64,000 bases of DNA, from NCBI GenBank assembly GCA_007449985.2, contig VIIQ02000224.1:57997-121996 (forward strand). The letters are read 5' to 3'. Made by a program: the position numbers and the translations under genes. This document shows, piece after piece, positions 12,401-30,793 of the stretch; position 1 is the stretch's first letter; each line of letters starts with the position of its first letter. The notes under the pieces were generated by a model. That model was not told the origin of the DNA and ran no database searches. It worked only from the letters and a program-made list of their open reading frames with translations. Source of the stretch: Desmodesmus armatus. Lineage: Eukaryota > Chlorophyta > Chlorophyceae > Sphaeropleales > Scenedesmaceae.

Positions 12401-13794
12401 CCAACAGCATGCATGAATGCCCCCCCCCCCCCCGCAGGCGCCGCTGATAGCACACAAGGGTGTACAGATTGCGCAGACTGCTTGCCATGTGCTTTCATAT
12501 CAACATTGGGTGCATGCTACCTGCCAGCAAGTTCACGAGGCCCTGCTTTCACAGATTTTGCAGAGTTCGCAGATGCGTGCAGTCACAAGTGCATCCCTTC
12601 ACCGCTTAGTGCGCTCCCTCACACACTGTCCTCGCTTTCCCTACTTGTTGCTTCCTGCCCATCTCTCCCCCCCACCCCCCCGCCCCTGCACAGTTGGTCA
12701 GCTGCTGAAGCTGCCTGAAAGTTCACTCACCCTCACGCCCCTTTGCATTCGTGTTGTGCGGTCAACCTGGCCGGACTCGTGTAGTATGACTTTGCATGCG
12801 TTCTCTTGGCTGACATTCGCGCCCATTGCCTCAAGGGCGCTCTTCCTTACATCCTGTCTCTCATTTGTCAGCTGCTGAAGCTGCCTTCCAACAAGTTCAC
12901 TCACCCCTTCCCCTCACAGATGCATGTATGTCACCCCTTCCCCATCACACGTTGCACCCTTCTCTCCCCAGTGCACTCACTCACACCCTATCCTTTGTCT
13001 TCGCTGCTGTCCCCCCCTCCCCCAACACACACAGAGGGTCAGCTGCTGAAGCTGCCTGCCAACAAGTTCAATCATTTTCACCCCCCATTGCACTTGGTCA
13101 TACATCATGCAACCATCCTGGTTGAATTGGTTGGCTGACACCCTGTCCTCTCACTTCCACCCCCCCCCACACACACACACACCCTTCGCCCCCACAGAGG
13201 GTCAGCTGCTGAAGCTGCCTGCCAACAAGTTTACCGTGCGTGAGCGGGAGATGCTCATCGGCAGCGGCATCCTGCCACGGGAGTTCTTCGAGGCAACATC
13301 AAACCCCTTTGTGATCGGCATTGGAGCATGTAAGTGGGCAGGACGTCGCGGGGGGGGGGGGGGGGGGCAGCAGCGAGAGAGGGTCGGAGTCGTTCCAGCA
13401 AATGATGAGGGCCAGGCTGCATGTGGGTGTGTGGGTGCAAGACGGGTTGTGGGGGGAGGGGCTGGGTTCGGCATCCTGCGCTGGGGGTTCCTCGGGGCCA
13501 CACAAAACTCCTTTGGTCTGCAGTGGTGCATGTGAATATGAGAGAGTGTGAGAGAATTTCATCCTTCGAAGGACCTGGGCAGCAACCGGGGGAGGGAGGG
13601 AAGGGGACTTCTGCATGGGGAAGGGCCTGGGGCATTGCACATTGCTGACTCCTGATCCTGGTCGTCACCTTGCTGCTGGTGCTGCTGTTGTTGTTGTCGC
13701 AGTGATGATGGTGTGTGGTTTTGTAATGGCCTGGCAGCGGTTTTACGATGAGGATAAGGCTATTGATGAGGAGATGAAGGAGCAGGGGCTGTGA
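5465..13794 (+). CDS. Two-LysM protein with C-terminal membrane segment, probably plastid-targeted
   Basis: Exons 5465-5512, 5769-5892, 6596-6630, 11105-11208, 11518-11630, 13198-13329 and 13703-13794 join to exactly 648 nt (215 residues). The N-terminus (MALAMQSGCDR, then ARARSSSRRTAVVTQA) is basic, Ser/Ala-rich and acid-poor, like algal chloroplast transit peptides. LysM 1 runs YTLRSGDTLKSIAQKR, GLTVQQVISIPE, VSAGQTILLPSG. LysM 2 runs YPVRKGESLTDIIKKR, ITVQEMKELNPG, EGQLLKLPA. Near the end a hydrophobic stretch (FVIGIGALMMVCGFVMAW) precedes a charged tail ending EEMKEQGL, which suggests a single membrane anchor. LysM domains bind N-acetylglucosamine-containing glycans in most families; a plastid role is inference. 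A TGTAA poly(A)-like signal lies at 13975. Confidence 0.8.
6379..6415 (+). pseudogene. Alternative copy of LysM exon 3 (poison exon candidate)
   Basis: This copy has a good acceptor and donor (GAG|GTGAGT) and encodes GLTVQQVISINP, closer to the LysM consensus than the copy at 6596-6630. It is two bases longer in phase terms and ends in phase 2. Joined to exon 4 it would read AGG TGA, a stop. The 6596 copy is in phase and is the one I place in the mRNA. Confidence 0.7.
6946..10760. repeat. ~230-bp tandem repeat array inside a LysM-gene intron
   Basis: About 15 diverged units, anchored by GCAGCCCAGCAGGCAGGTCA near 6956, 7660, 7898, 8118, 8350, 8580, 8808, 9029, 9262, 9509, 9735, 9960 and 10628; spacing is mostly 220-248 bp. 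Each unit contains that anchor followed by ACACCCTGTGC, then 30-60 bp later an inverted partner (GCACAGGGTGCTGACCTGC), then GGCAGCGAGCCTGCAGC. Most units also carry a poly-C tract of 8-23 bases. The first few units (6956-7700) are a slightly different subfamily. I see no conserved coding frame through the units. Confidence 0.85.
11580..12500 (+). repeat. Four tandem copies of the 3' end of LysM exon 5 plus following intron
   Basis: The real exon end (NITVQEMKELNPGVNVDRLK, donor at 11631) is repeated at 11822-11881 (NPGANEDRLK), 12086-12128 (MNELNPGVNYDRLK) and 12332-12371 (degenerate). Each ends TTGAAAG followed by GTGA or GTGC. The flanking intron block (TTGCACGATGTCC, a C run, GCCGCTGATAGCACACAAGG) is copied too, so the duplicated unit of roughly 200-250 bp crosses the exon-intron border. 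Confidence 0.8.
12696..13230 (+). repeat. Four copies of the 5' end of LysM exon 6
   Basis: GGTCAGCTGCTGAAGCTGCC occurs at about 12698, 12868, 13036 and 13199, the last being the real exon. The copies encode (E)GQLLKLPxNKF. The copy at 13036 and the real exon sit behind acceptor-like CACAGAG. Here the duplicated piece is the acceptor side, the mirror image of the exon 5 case. Confidence 0.8.
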
Positions 13795-14825
13795 GGGGCC
13801 TCTAAACCCTGGACTTTGAAGCCAACACAGCTTCAAGCCGTGCTGTAGCTGCATGCGCAACATAGTGGTGACTGAGGCTCCGGGAGATGATGCAGCACTG
13901 CTGCCCTGGCAGGGGCTGGAAGGAGCGCAGCAGCTGGGGGCTGTGGCCTATCGTCCGTGCACCCTGGCTCTGCCTGTAAGCACAGCTGTGGGGAGTGTTT
14001 GGTGTGTGTTTTGATGGGGTTGTGAGGGGGCAGGGGCTGTGAGGGGCACTGGGTTGCATCTGCATACCATGCCATGGCATGTGAGGGGACGGGGCCCTGT
14101 GGGGGAAGGGGTGGTGGTGAGCATCCATATGTGCTGCACATATGATCCCAGGGCGGGCTGAGCATGGCTGTCAGTGGAGTGGTCTATCAAGGTCCAAAGG
14201 GCGTTTGTTCCCTGGAGACAGCACAGCTGCTGCATCCTCCTGTTGGGTCCTGGTTTCACTTTCTGGCTGAGCTGACGAAGTGCAGCTTGTGCCGGGATCA
14301 AGATGTGGCGTGCTTGTGCATTACTGCCGCACTCTGGTGCGTTGCATGCAGCGCTGCTATGGTTGTTGCTGGGTTCAGCAGTTGAATTGTTTGTATGGGG
14401 GTTCATTTGTACGGTTGAGCAGCAGTTGTTGATGTGTGATGCCTGCTCTGTCACACAGCAGTCACGATAGTTGGCAGGTCAATCCAGTGCTGCACGACCA
14501 TAGCTACAGAGTCAGGAGGTATGGCGTGTAGTGCAGGCTATTGAGTGGGAGCAATTGGGTTCAGTGTGAAGGCGCCGTTACAAGTTCGCAAACTTCACAC
14601 TTGTCCAAGGTTGGGTACCATAGAGGGCGACGCAACAGGTCGAACCGGCTCCGCCGTCCCTGCTACATAGACGGCAATCTTATACCACTCAAGACTGATT
14701 ATCCCAGAATTCCAGAGAAGGGAAGAAACATAGTATTGCACTACGAAAATTCTTAAGATTCACTCTTTTTCCTAAGGGAAAACCTTTCTCTTGCGGCAAG
14801 AGTAGCAAGTCACCAGATGCACCAG
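13795..14825. other. Intergenic region with a less GC-rich segment
   Basis: 3' flank of the LysM gene, then unassigned sequence. A frame at 14541-14756 (71 residues, Arg-rich in the middle) is not recognised and I do not call it a gene. The stretch 14690-14800 is noticeably A/T-richer than its surroundings. Confidence 0.5.
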
Positions 14826-15303
14826 ACAACTAGAGAGGCCAGACACACCAGAACCACCAGATGCACCAGACTACCAGGCAGGCCAGATACACCAGATGCA
14901 CCAGACTACCAGAGAGGCCAGACACACCAGATAGAGCAGATACACCAGAGGGGCCAGGCAGTGCAGGCACACTAGGCACACAATAGATTCTAGACAGGCC
15001 AGATCTCCAGCCAACAGCTTAGACCCCTACTGCCTGCGTGGCTGTGCCGCATACTGCAGCTGTGGAGGGTACCCTCCTGGCTGCTGCGTGTACACAGCTC
15101 CTGGCTGCTGCTGCTGCTTGTGCACTGAGTGCTGCTGGGGTGGGCCCATGATGCTCCACAGCCGCAGCTCCTGCCTGGCCCAGGAGGTGCTGTGCCCCAG
15201 TTTCAACGGCCAGCACCAGTGTACATGCAGCAGCAAGGAGCTGTGTACACGCAGCAGCCAGGAGCCAAGGGGGTTCTGCATACCCACCCCAGCAGCACTC
15301 AGT

Positions 15304-15342
<39 letters not shown>

Positions 15343-15664
15343 AGGAGCTGTGTACATGCAGCAGCCAGGAGGGTACCCTCCACAGCAGCAGTATGCGGCA
15401 CAGCCACGCAGGCAGTAGGGGTCTGAGCTGTTGGCTGGAGATCTGGCCTGTCTAGAATCTGTAGTGCGCCTAGTGTGTCTGCACTGTCTGGCCCCTCTGG
15501 TGTATCTGCTCTATCTGGTGTGTCTGGCCTCTCTGGTAGTCTGGTGCATCTGGCGTATCTGGTGTGTCTGGCCTCTCTGGTAGTATGGTGCATCCGGTGT
15601 ATCTGGTGTGTCTGGCCGCTCTGGTGCATCTGGTGCATCTGGTGGGTCTAGTGTATCTGGTTTA
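14826..15664. repeat. Large near-perfect inverted repeat (arms ~320-380 bp)
   Basis: The left arm (about 14826-15147) and right arm (about 15285-15664) are reverse complements over nearly their whole length, separated by ~137 bp. The outer parts are degenerate ~20-bp repeats (ACCAGATGCACCAGACTACC and its complement). The inner parts encode, outward-reading on opposite strands, the same Pro/Gln/Tyr-rich ending (QQPGAVY, QQPGGYPPQ, QYAAQPRRQ then stop). It may be a foldback element or an inverted duplication of the 3' end of a gene. Confidence 0.85.
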
Positions 15665-15691
15665 TCTAGTGTTGCTTGTCACTGTCACAGT

Positions 15692-15815
15692 CAAACAAGT
15701 CAACAGTGCATTATACAAATTCAAGAGTGCAGTATACAAAAGTCAACAGTGCATTGTACAAAAGGCAACAGTGCATTATACAAAAGTCAACATAAAGTCA
15801 GCAGAAAGTCAACTT
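15692..15815. repeat. ~22-bp tandem repeat
   Basis: About five copies of CAACAGTGCATTATACAAAAGT with small variations, ending in shorter AAAGTCAAC/AAAGTCAGC pieces. It lies between the two inverted-repeat structures. Confidence 0.8.
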
Positions 15816-15848
15816 TTCTTTTCTTTTCGCGGCATAAGTCGCTTGGAC

Positions 15849-15991
15849 GCCTGCCGATTCAGTCTCGAGGGCTACGCTCAATTTATTGAACTGTCTCGAT
15901 TCCGCGGAAACCCTCGCTGCGCTCGGTTTCCCGCGGACTCTTGACAGTTCAATAAATCTCGCTATCGCCCTCTCGACTTGAATCTGCAGGC
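15849..15991. repeat. Nested foldback (MITE-like) hairpin
   Basis: The left arm 15849-15895 (GCCTGCCGATTCAG ... TTTATTGAACTGTC) pairs with 15943-15991 (GACAGTTCAATAAA ... GAATCTGCAGGC). Between them CCGCGGAAACC (15902-) pairs with GGTTTCCCGCGG (to 15936). The composition differs from neighbouring DNA, which fits a small inserted element. It lies ~190 bp upstream of the P450 start codon. Confidence 0.75.
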
Positions 15992-16183
15992 ATACAACCT
16001 ACACATACATTCAGAGCAAATTCAGTCCTGGGAAGTAAGGCATCTGCAGTTGATGGTACACTGGTAATAGATCACGTAAGGGTCACGTTATGTAGCGAGT
16101 TTGCCGCAACAAGAGTCGCAATCGTTGCTTGGTAGTAAATACGTATGTTTGACGTCGGCCAGTGCATGCATGCATGCTGATAC

Positions 16184-23889
<7,706 letters not shown>

Positions 23890-25079
23890 GATGAGTGGCT
23901 GTTGGGAAGTTGAAGAGCTAGTGTGGGTGGCAGTTGGGGCTGGGAAGGGGCTAGGATGAGTGCAAGGTCAGTGAGCAGTGTGAATGTATGAGCGGCGACA
24001 GGTGTGTTTTTGGGTGACAGGTGGTGCAGTGGTCGCAGTTACTTGGGGGTGCAGGTTGAGGGCGGTTTGCCGCTGCTGTTGACCCTCAGGTGGTTGTTGG
24101 GAAGAGCTAGGATGGGCAGAGCTAGGATGATTGCCTGGGCAGTGAAGAGTGTGAATGTTTGAGCGGTGACAGGTGTTGCAGTGGTGGCAGCTGGGAAGGG
24201 TGGGAGGTTATGCATTGTGGAGAATCAGGGTAGGACAGTCAGGAGGCATCAGTGAGTCATGTATGAGCAGCAACAAGGTTTTTTGTGGCAGTCACCCTTG
24301 GCAGAGGTGGGTGGGGGTACTACCACCAGTAGTTTGCTGTGTTTCTGAAGGTAGTGCCCACCTTGTTTTATAGGTCAGCATGTGACTGGCAGCGCAGTGC
24401 AGTGTGTGAGTGCATGAGCAGTGGCGGGTGCTTCTACAGCAGGTATGGGAAGTGTACCTGAGAGCGACTCGACAAGCTTTGCTTTGCACTTGCAAAGTCA
24501 GAGGGCCTGGGAAATGCAAGGTTGATCGACTCCTCCAGTTGCATGTGTTGGCTTTGGTGTGGCTTGATGCAGCACTTAGGGCCCTGGCCATTTGCTTGTT
24601 ACATGGCATGTAAACAGTTAGCTTACACGTAAGATGTAACATGTTACATGCTCAAAGTGGAAGGGACTAAGACTGTTGATGCCTGATACACTGGTGAAGA
24701 GAATGCGAAGCAGGACAACAAGCAGAGGAACGGGAGCATTTCTTTCCTTACATTCAGTTGTCAGGGCAGTGAAGTTTATGGCAAGTTTCAGGTGTTGTGA
24801 TGACAAGTGTAGCTTCAAAAATGTCACTACATTGCTGTGTGTGAGGCACACATTCTGGGTTGTAAAGCAGGGAGCCGGCCAACAAGTGCTGCATGTTGCA
24901 GCTATGCCATTCTGCTGGCCCTCAAACAACACTGACCCTTGCTCGTCAGCTGGCAAGGGGGGGGGGGGGGGGGCATTGCTCAGTTACAATACACAAAGTG
25001 AACGACCATGCACAAAGACAAGTGAGGAGGGCATCAGCCGCTGTGAACCCTAATCTTCCCTGCATGTATCAAAGCTCAT
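23890..25079. other. 3' flank of P450, no gene seen
   Basis: Contains a diverged copy of the P450 last-exon end (GTTGAGGGCGG... near 24053), a repeated GAGCGGCGACAGGTG motif, TGTAA at 24609 and 24634, and a 14-base G run at 24959. The last part is the 3' flank of the minus-strand gene. Confidence 0.5.
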
Positions 25080-25317
25080 TCACTCTGCGATCGGTTCAAA
25101 CAGTTCTTCCACCTCCTGCGACACCAAGACAGCAAGCCGCGATTCCCAGTCACCCGCCTCATAGCTGACCAGGACATGCGGCATCAGCTGCCCTCCCCGC
25201 CCCGCAGCCGCTGGTGCTGCTGCTGCTCCCGCTGGTGCTGCTGGCACTGCTGCCTCTCCCGCTGCTGTCGCTGGCGCTCCCGCTGCTGCCGGCACCTCTT
25301 GTGCTGTATAACCTCAT
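25080..25317 (-). repeat. Downstream copy of the final exon's C-terminal segment
   Basis: Immediately after the stop codon a second copy encodes GGQLMPHVLVSYEAGDWESR and AVLVSQEVEELFEPIAE then stop, against SYGSGDWESRLAVLTLEEME and DLFDPITA in the gene. The spacing is ~240 bp. Unless alternative splicing skips the first stop, this copy is not translated. Confidence 0.75.
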
Positions 25318-28300
25318 TCACGCTGTGATCGGGTCAAACAGATCTTCCATCTCTTCCAACGTCAAGACAGCAAGCCGCGATTCCCAGTCCCCCGACCCAT
25401 AACTGACCAGGACATGCGGCATCAGCTGCCCTCCTTGCCCTGCTGCTGTTGGTGCTGCGGCTGCTCCCGCTGGTGCTGCTGGAACTGCTGCTGCCCCCGC
25501 TGCTGCTGCTGGCGTTCCTGCTGCCACCCTTGGTGCTGCTGCATTGTCAGAGCTGGCTGCCTTGCTGCCCAGAAGCACCTGGCCTCCTTCTCTGATATCA
25601 GGGAGGAGGCCTTGCTGTATTTCCCCTGTGCTGAAACTGACGGCACTGGGTGCAAGTGTGCCTGACAGAGCTGATGAGGGTGATGGTACCACCGGTGGGG
25701 AAGAGGATAAGGCTGCGCTGCTCTGCCCGTGCTGCCTTGTACGGCCGGCTGGGCTAGGTGCAGCAGCCACCCAACTGAATGTGTTCACGTCGGGGGCTCT
25801 GCGCTGCACGTGCCAGGAGAATTCGTCTGCGTCTGCATCAGCAGCAAGGCTGCCAGTGGAGTCACTGGCGGCTGGCAGCACTGCTGCTGCTGCAGCTGTG
25901 GCACCAGCTGGCAGAACTGCTGCTGTTGCTGCTGCTGTTGCACCAGCTGGCGGCCCCAGGGCTGCTGCTGCTGTTGCTGCTTCTGCTGTGGTGCCGGCTG
26001 GTCCTCCCGGTGGCTGTGCTGCTGGTACTGGTTTGCCATTGGCTGCATGTGGGTGTTGTGCCAAAAGCAGCCTGCCAGTTATGGCATCAGTACTGCTGGC
26101 TGTGTGTGAGGTTCGGGTGTGGGAAGTCTGGGACTGTGGAAGCTGCACGCTGACTGGGATGTGTGCATGCAGCACTGCCCGTGCTGCTGGACCTGCTGCT
26201 GCAGCAGCTGCTGGTTGCGCAGTGGCAGCAGCCGCCGCCCTTACAGGCAGCATGGCTATGTCCAGGCCCGACACAAAAGCCACGCCTTTGTAGTGTGGGT
26301 TGTACTTCAGCGGTACCTCCCTTGACACCTGGCAGCACAACCACCAACATCAGCAACAGCAAGTGATGTTTGGCACAGCGGCAGGAAACGAGCCGGGCAA
26401 GCAACCAGCACGTGATGATGCAGCACTGTACATCGTTGCACACTTGATGCCTGCTTGAGGCCCCACCAAGATGGAAGACTTGAGTGCCGAGTAAGCAACC
26501 ACCTCCGCACGTCTGGCTGTGTATGCAACGCCAAGGTTCTGCACATGCCGTAACTGAAATGACACCATCCACAGAGCTGCTGAACAGCAAGGGTGCAGCT
26601 GATTGAACACAACCCCACAGAGGCACACACAAACACCCACAAGCCGCACCACGCAAAAGCAAGCATGCTGACATAAGAGATATAAGTTACCTGCAGGACC
26701 CTGAACGGCGGCTGGGCCTCCACTTTGATGAAGTAATGCTTGTACCTCCTGCCATCCTTGCTGCCCTTGACTTGCTCCCAGTAGTGCGCAACCCCCAGGT
26801 AGTAGCCCGGTCGGCTCCTGCTGCTGCTGCTGCTGCTGCTGGCACCTGGCAGGTTGCCGTAGGCGCTGGGGTCAACCCTGATCATGGGGGCCCTCCGTGC
26901 ACTTTGCTGGCTGCTGCACCTAAGACTGAGAAGACTTGTGCTGCAGCATCAAGGCATGTGCAGGTAGGCAGAGTTTTTTTCTCAAAGCATGCAGGGCAGG
27001 TGCGCAAGGTGTGCGGTGTGAATGCATCCTGGCAAAAAACAAGCCGGGGTTGTGATGACTCATGAAAACATTTGTTCACTGCAGGGTGCAACAGGGCTGT
27101 TGGTATCCTATCCTGTGCGGCCGTGCACCCTCCTGTTATAGGCTTAGACCATGTCAGTACCCCGTGCTTTAGGGAGCAGCATCCTGCACCAGTGCCCCAC
27201 TGCCATACTTACTTGAGTCTGACTCATACTGAGGTTCAGCAGTGCCGTCAGGATGTAGCAGATAGGTCCGGTGCTTAGGTGCCAGGCTGTAGGTCACAAA
27301 CAGCTGGCCCTCGTACACATAGGGCATCCAATTCTTCTCAACAATGGCATATTTTGCGCCGTATACGGCCGCTGCGTCTTTGATGTGTAGCGGCACGGGC
27401 TGTGAGGTACGCAGAGCAACCCAGCTGCTACTGCTGCCGGCTGTGGATGTGTGCTGGGGTGTTGTTCCTGTGGGGATCGCTGGCAGCAGCCCCAGGGGTG
27501 ATTTGTCCCCGCCTGCAGCACGAAGTACCACAAAGTGAATCAACGACATCACAGGTATGAGGGACAGCAGCTTACAGTAGGATGCCAGCAACATGCGGCA
27601 CAATCAGCTTTTGCTCAAACCATCAAGAAAGCATCATGCCAATACATGCACGATATAAGATTCACAGGCTGCTGCACTCCTCCCAACAAGCATGATGCTT
27701 GGCTAGCTCGCACCAAGGGTAGCATTGTGATAATGTTGCTGTCATGATGTGCGGGGATGCACAGGGAAGACAAATAGGAGCAAGCTCATTGCTAGTGCCA
27801 GCATGGCAAGCTTCAACCATTCACAAAGTGCCACTTGCTACGCACCATTGTTCCCAGGAGTCCCGGCATCGTAAACTTTCTGAGCGCCTGGCACCCTGCG
27901 CCTGTGCTTGCGCACCCTGCGCCGGCGCCTTCGCCTGCGTTGCCTGCCGGGCTGCTGCAGCTGCTGCAACGGCTGCTGGTCACCAACACCTGACAAGCTG
28001 GCAACACTGTCACTGATGCTTGATTGAAGCAGCCGCCGCTGCAAATGCATTTGGTAACAGCAGCCAATGCAGCAGCCGTCTGGTGGGGTTGTCATTGGTT
28101 ACGGTGTTATAAATTTTGAGCCCCAAGACAATCCCATGACCGTGTTTATGCAGCTCTTCATTTTGCTGCATGAGAAGAGCAGCCCAGGGCAATACACTCA
28201 TCGCAGGCTTTGTTGTACTACTTAGTGAGCGAAGGCAAACGGAACATACGGTTCATTGGGGATCAGAATTGAAATGTTATAGTGCAGTACATGCTACTGT

Positions 28301-30239
28301 ACTGTACTATAACAGGCGTTACAGTGGGGGGCCCTGCAGAGAGCCAGGCCCGCACATGCTACCTTGCCCCATGAAAACCTCTCACCTGCCAGGCAAGCAG
28401 CTGTCCAAGGCTGTCGCTCACTGCCTCCACTCTCGCTCCCAGCCCGCCCCTCAACCCCAGCTGCTGCGGCTGATCCTGCAGCACCTTCCTCGTCACTTTC
28501 TGCACACCAGCTGTGGCTGCAGCCATGCCAGTTGTGCTGTCCGCATGGGTGACAAAAGTGACATTGGGAATGGTGACGTCAGCCGGGAAACTGAATTCCT
28601 GCGGGTTGGGTTGTGTCCCTTCGTCTGCCAGCTGCAGCAGCCATTGCCTCCAGATCACTTGGGGGCAGTACTTGCTGGTGGAGGTGTGTTGTGGCCGCCT
28701 GGCGCAGCAGCATTGGCAACAGCATGGTGCGACATAATAGGTGGAAAAAAGCACGGATAGCGGCGGAGTAGCATCTGTGCTGTGCGTGCCTGTAGCTCTC
28801 TCTGTCAGACGGCCATGACACAGCATCAGCACACCAGCACAGCATTGTCACAGTCATGACACGTCATCACCATGCATCAGCAGTGATCGAGCTCTTCCTG
28901 GCACCAGCGAGGCAACCTGGCCTAAAGTACAAAGAGCCCTATGCAGAAGACTGGGCGAAACCCTTGGAGCCTTGCTCGGCTCATCAAAAGTACGGTCAAG
29001 CAGGGCCATGACCCAAGCAAGGCCGCCAACATGCGCTAGTGGTCAAGATGCGGCACTTTTCTGGACTATATTGGAGACCTGTTTTTGGCTCTCATGTGGG
29101 GGGTGAGACGTGAGCGCTGTATCAGGATCTCCACCTACAACTATCGATCGAATAAAGCTGCAGCAGTAGCCACCCACCTGCCAGTCATGGCCCATAGGCC
29201 GCACCCTGGCCACACAAACAGCTTTGTGTCGTCCACACCCCACGCCTCCCACGGAACCCGCCAGGTGTCAGACCCCCAGCGGCATTGGACGCCATAGCGG
29301 CCTTTGTAGGGATCGAATGCGTGACAGCTGGCGGCAGCAAGGTAGGTATCAGCAGGAGCATCCACACATGCGTAGGTGAGTGGGCAGCATGTCGTGCATG
29401 ATTGAGTCCCTGATGCTGTACAGCACACACTGGGCAGTTTCCAGTGCTGGTATCAGTGTGGAGGCCGTTGCACCCGCTGAGTTTCACAGCACCCAATTGA
29501 TCCACCGTGAGCAGCCATTACAGGTGTGAAGCCAGCACACCTGATTGTAGACCAGTCTGTGGTGTTGACCTCGCACAAGTGAGCGCGGTTCATGATCCAC
29601 TTGAGACCTGTGGTGTCCCACTCGAGCTTTGTGGAGCGGGCCACAACCCAGGCTGAACCCTGCAGCACTCATACATGCCATCGTTGTTGCAGACTGCACT
29701 GCTATGTGCTTTGCGGTTTTATTCCTGAGGGTTTGATACTACACCTGCTAGAGCAAGAAGTCTTCAACAAAGTGTCCTGCGGCATGGCTCTGTAGGACAT
29801 ATCTGTCACGGCACGCCCTGGAGAGAGCATAGAGCAGCTTCTTCGTAATGTGCCATGCTATGTTGGTGATGATTCTTGATGCTGCTGGAGTTTCCTGCAG
29901 GTTGTGCTTGTCGCACCATGCAAACAGCACTGGCTGCTGCTGTGCAAGCGCGAAGCACATCAACCTCTGTTGAGCGCCACCTATCAGCACAGTCCTGGAC
30001 CCTGTGTCCGGACAACAAGGGATCCCAGACAGCACATGGCCAACACACATGCAGCGGCCGAGGTTCCTGCTGTGCCTCACCTGATACACCACAAGTGACG
30101 GGTTATACACCCCAGTCCCAAGTCCAGCGCCACATCTGCCCAAGCACGTACAGGCCGACCCAGGAGGGCAACTGCTGCTGCCACAACCAACACCCTGAGC
30201 TGCAGGGGTGTGCCGCTGTGCTGTTTCTGTGGGTGGCAA
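25318..30239 (-). CDS. Probable beta-propeller glycosidase/phosphorylase-like protein
   Basis: Exon pieces in order: GVYNPSLVVYQ (ends 30081); GSAWVVARSTKLEWDTTG (from 29659); FDPYKGRYGVQCRWGSD ... GVDDTKLFVWPGCGLWAMTG (29327-29178); an exon ending at 28392 (WRQWLLQLADEG ... LGQLLAWQ, less certain); IVEKNWMPYVYEGQLFVTYS (27512-27213); YYLGVAHYWEQVKG ... YKHYFIKVEAQPPFRVLQ (to 26691); and a final exon 26328-25318 with YNPHYKGVAF, a long Ala/Pro-rich stretch and MPHVLVSYGSGDWESRLAVL. The repeating signatures (NPS, DDTKLF, EKNW, hydrophobic-SYG) resemble five-bladed propeller glycan-active proteins such as GH130-like families; this is from memory of motif style. The N-terminus and some borders are unresolved, including a five-C frame problem near 26890. 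Confidence 0.45.
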
Positions 30240-30793
30240 CCCATGCAGGCAATGCGGTAAATTCGAACTTGTTCAGAAATGCTGTGCTGATGTTCAGGTT
30301 CTGCTGCTGTAGACAGGGTCAGGCAACCGCATGGCAGGGATTGCTCATCTCCGGTGCTGCCGCTGCCATAGGACCACCTGCAGGCTTGCCTACTCTGGGA
30401 TGCACGGTTTGATGTGATGCAGGACCATTCTTGGTCTTGTCAGGCCCGTCTGTCTGCAATTTGGATTGACAGGTTGGCCAGCGGCACACCTACAGCTGTA
30501 CAGAACAAGCAAGAGGGGAGCACTAGGGGGCAATCAACCAACACGGGGACAGAGCACTAGGCTGGATACATGTCCGAGGGTCACCACAAATCGGTTGACA
30601 ACCAACTGCTGGAACAACCTCATCTCACGAATCAAACAATAGGCTCAGGAATATGGCTTGAATCGCGATTTGAAACTGTACTCGCATGAACAGGCGATCC
30701 CAAAGCGATCCAAACATTGTGTGATTCGGGCAGCAGATCCGCTCTGCTCAACTTTTTGCATCCAGGTGTCCTGCTCCATTACTGCAGTAAACC

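Noticed and set aside
27838..28095. Arg-rich minus-strand frame with eight arginines in a row
   Set aside because: Could be part of the propeller gene, but no consistent splice pair was found, so it was not counted as an exon.
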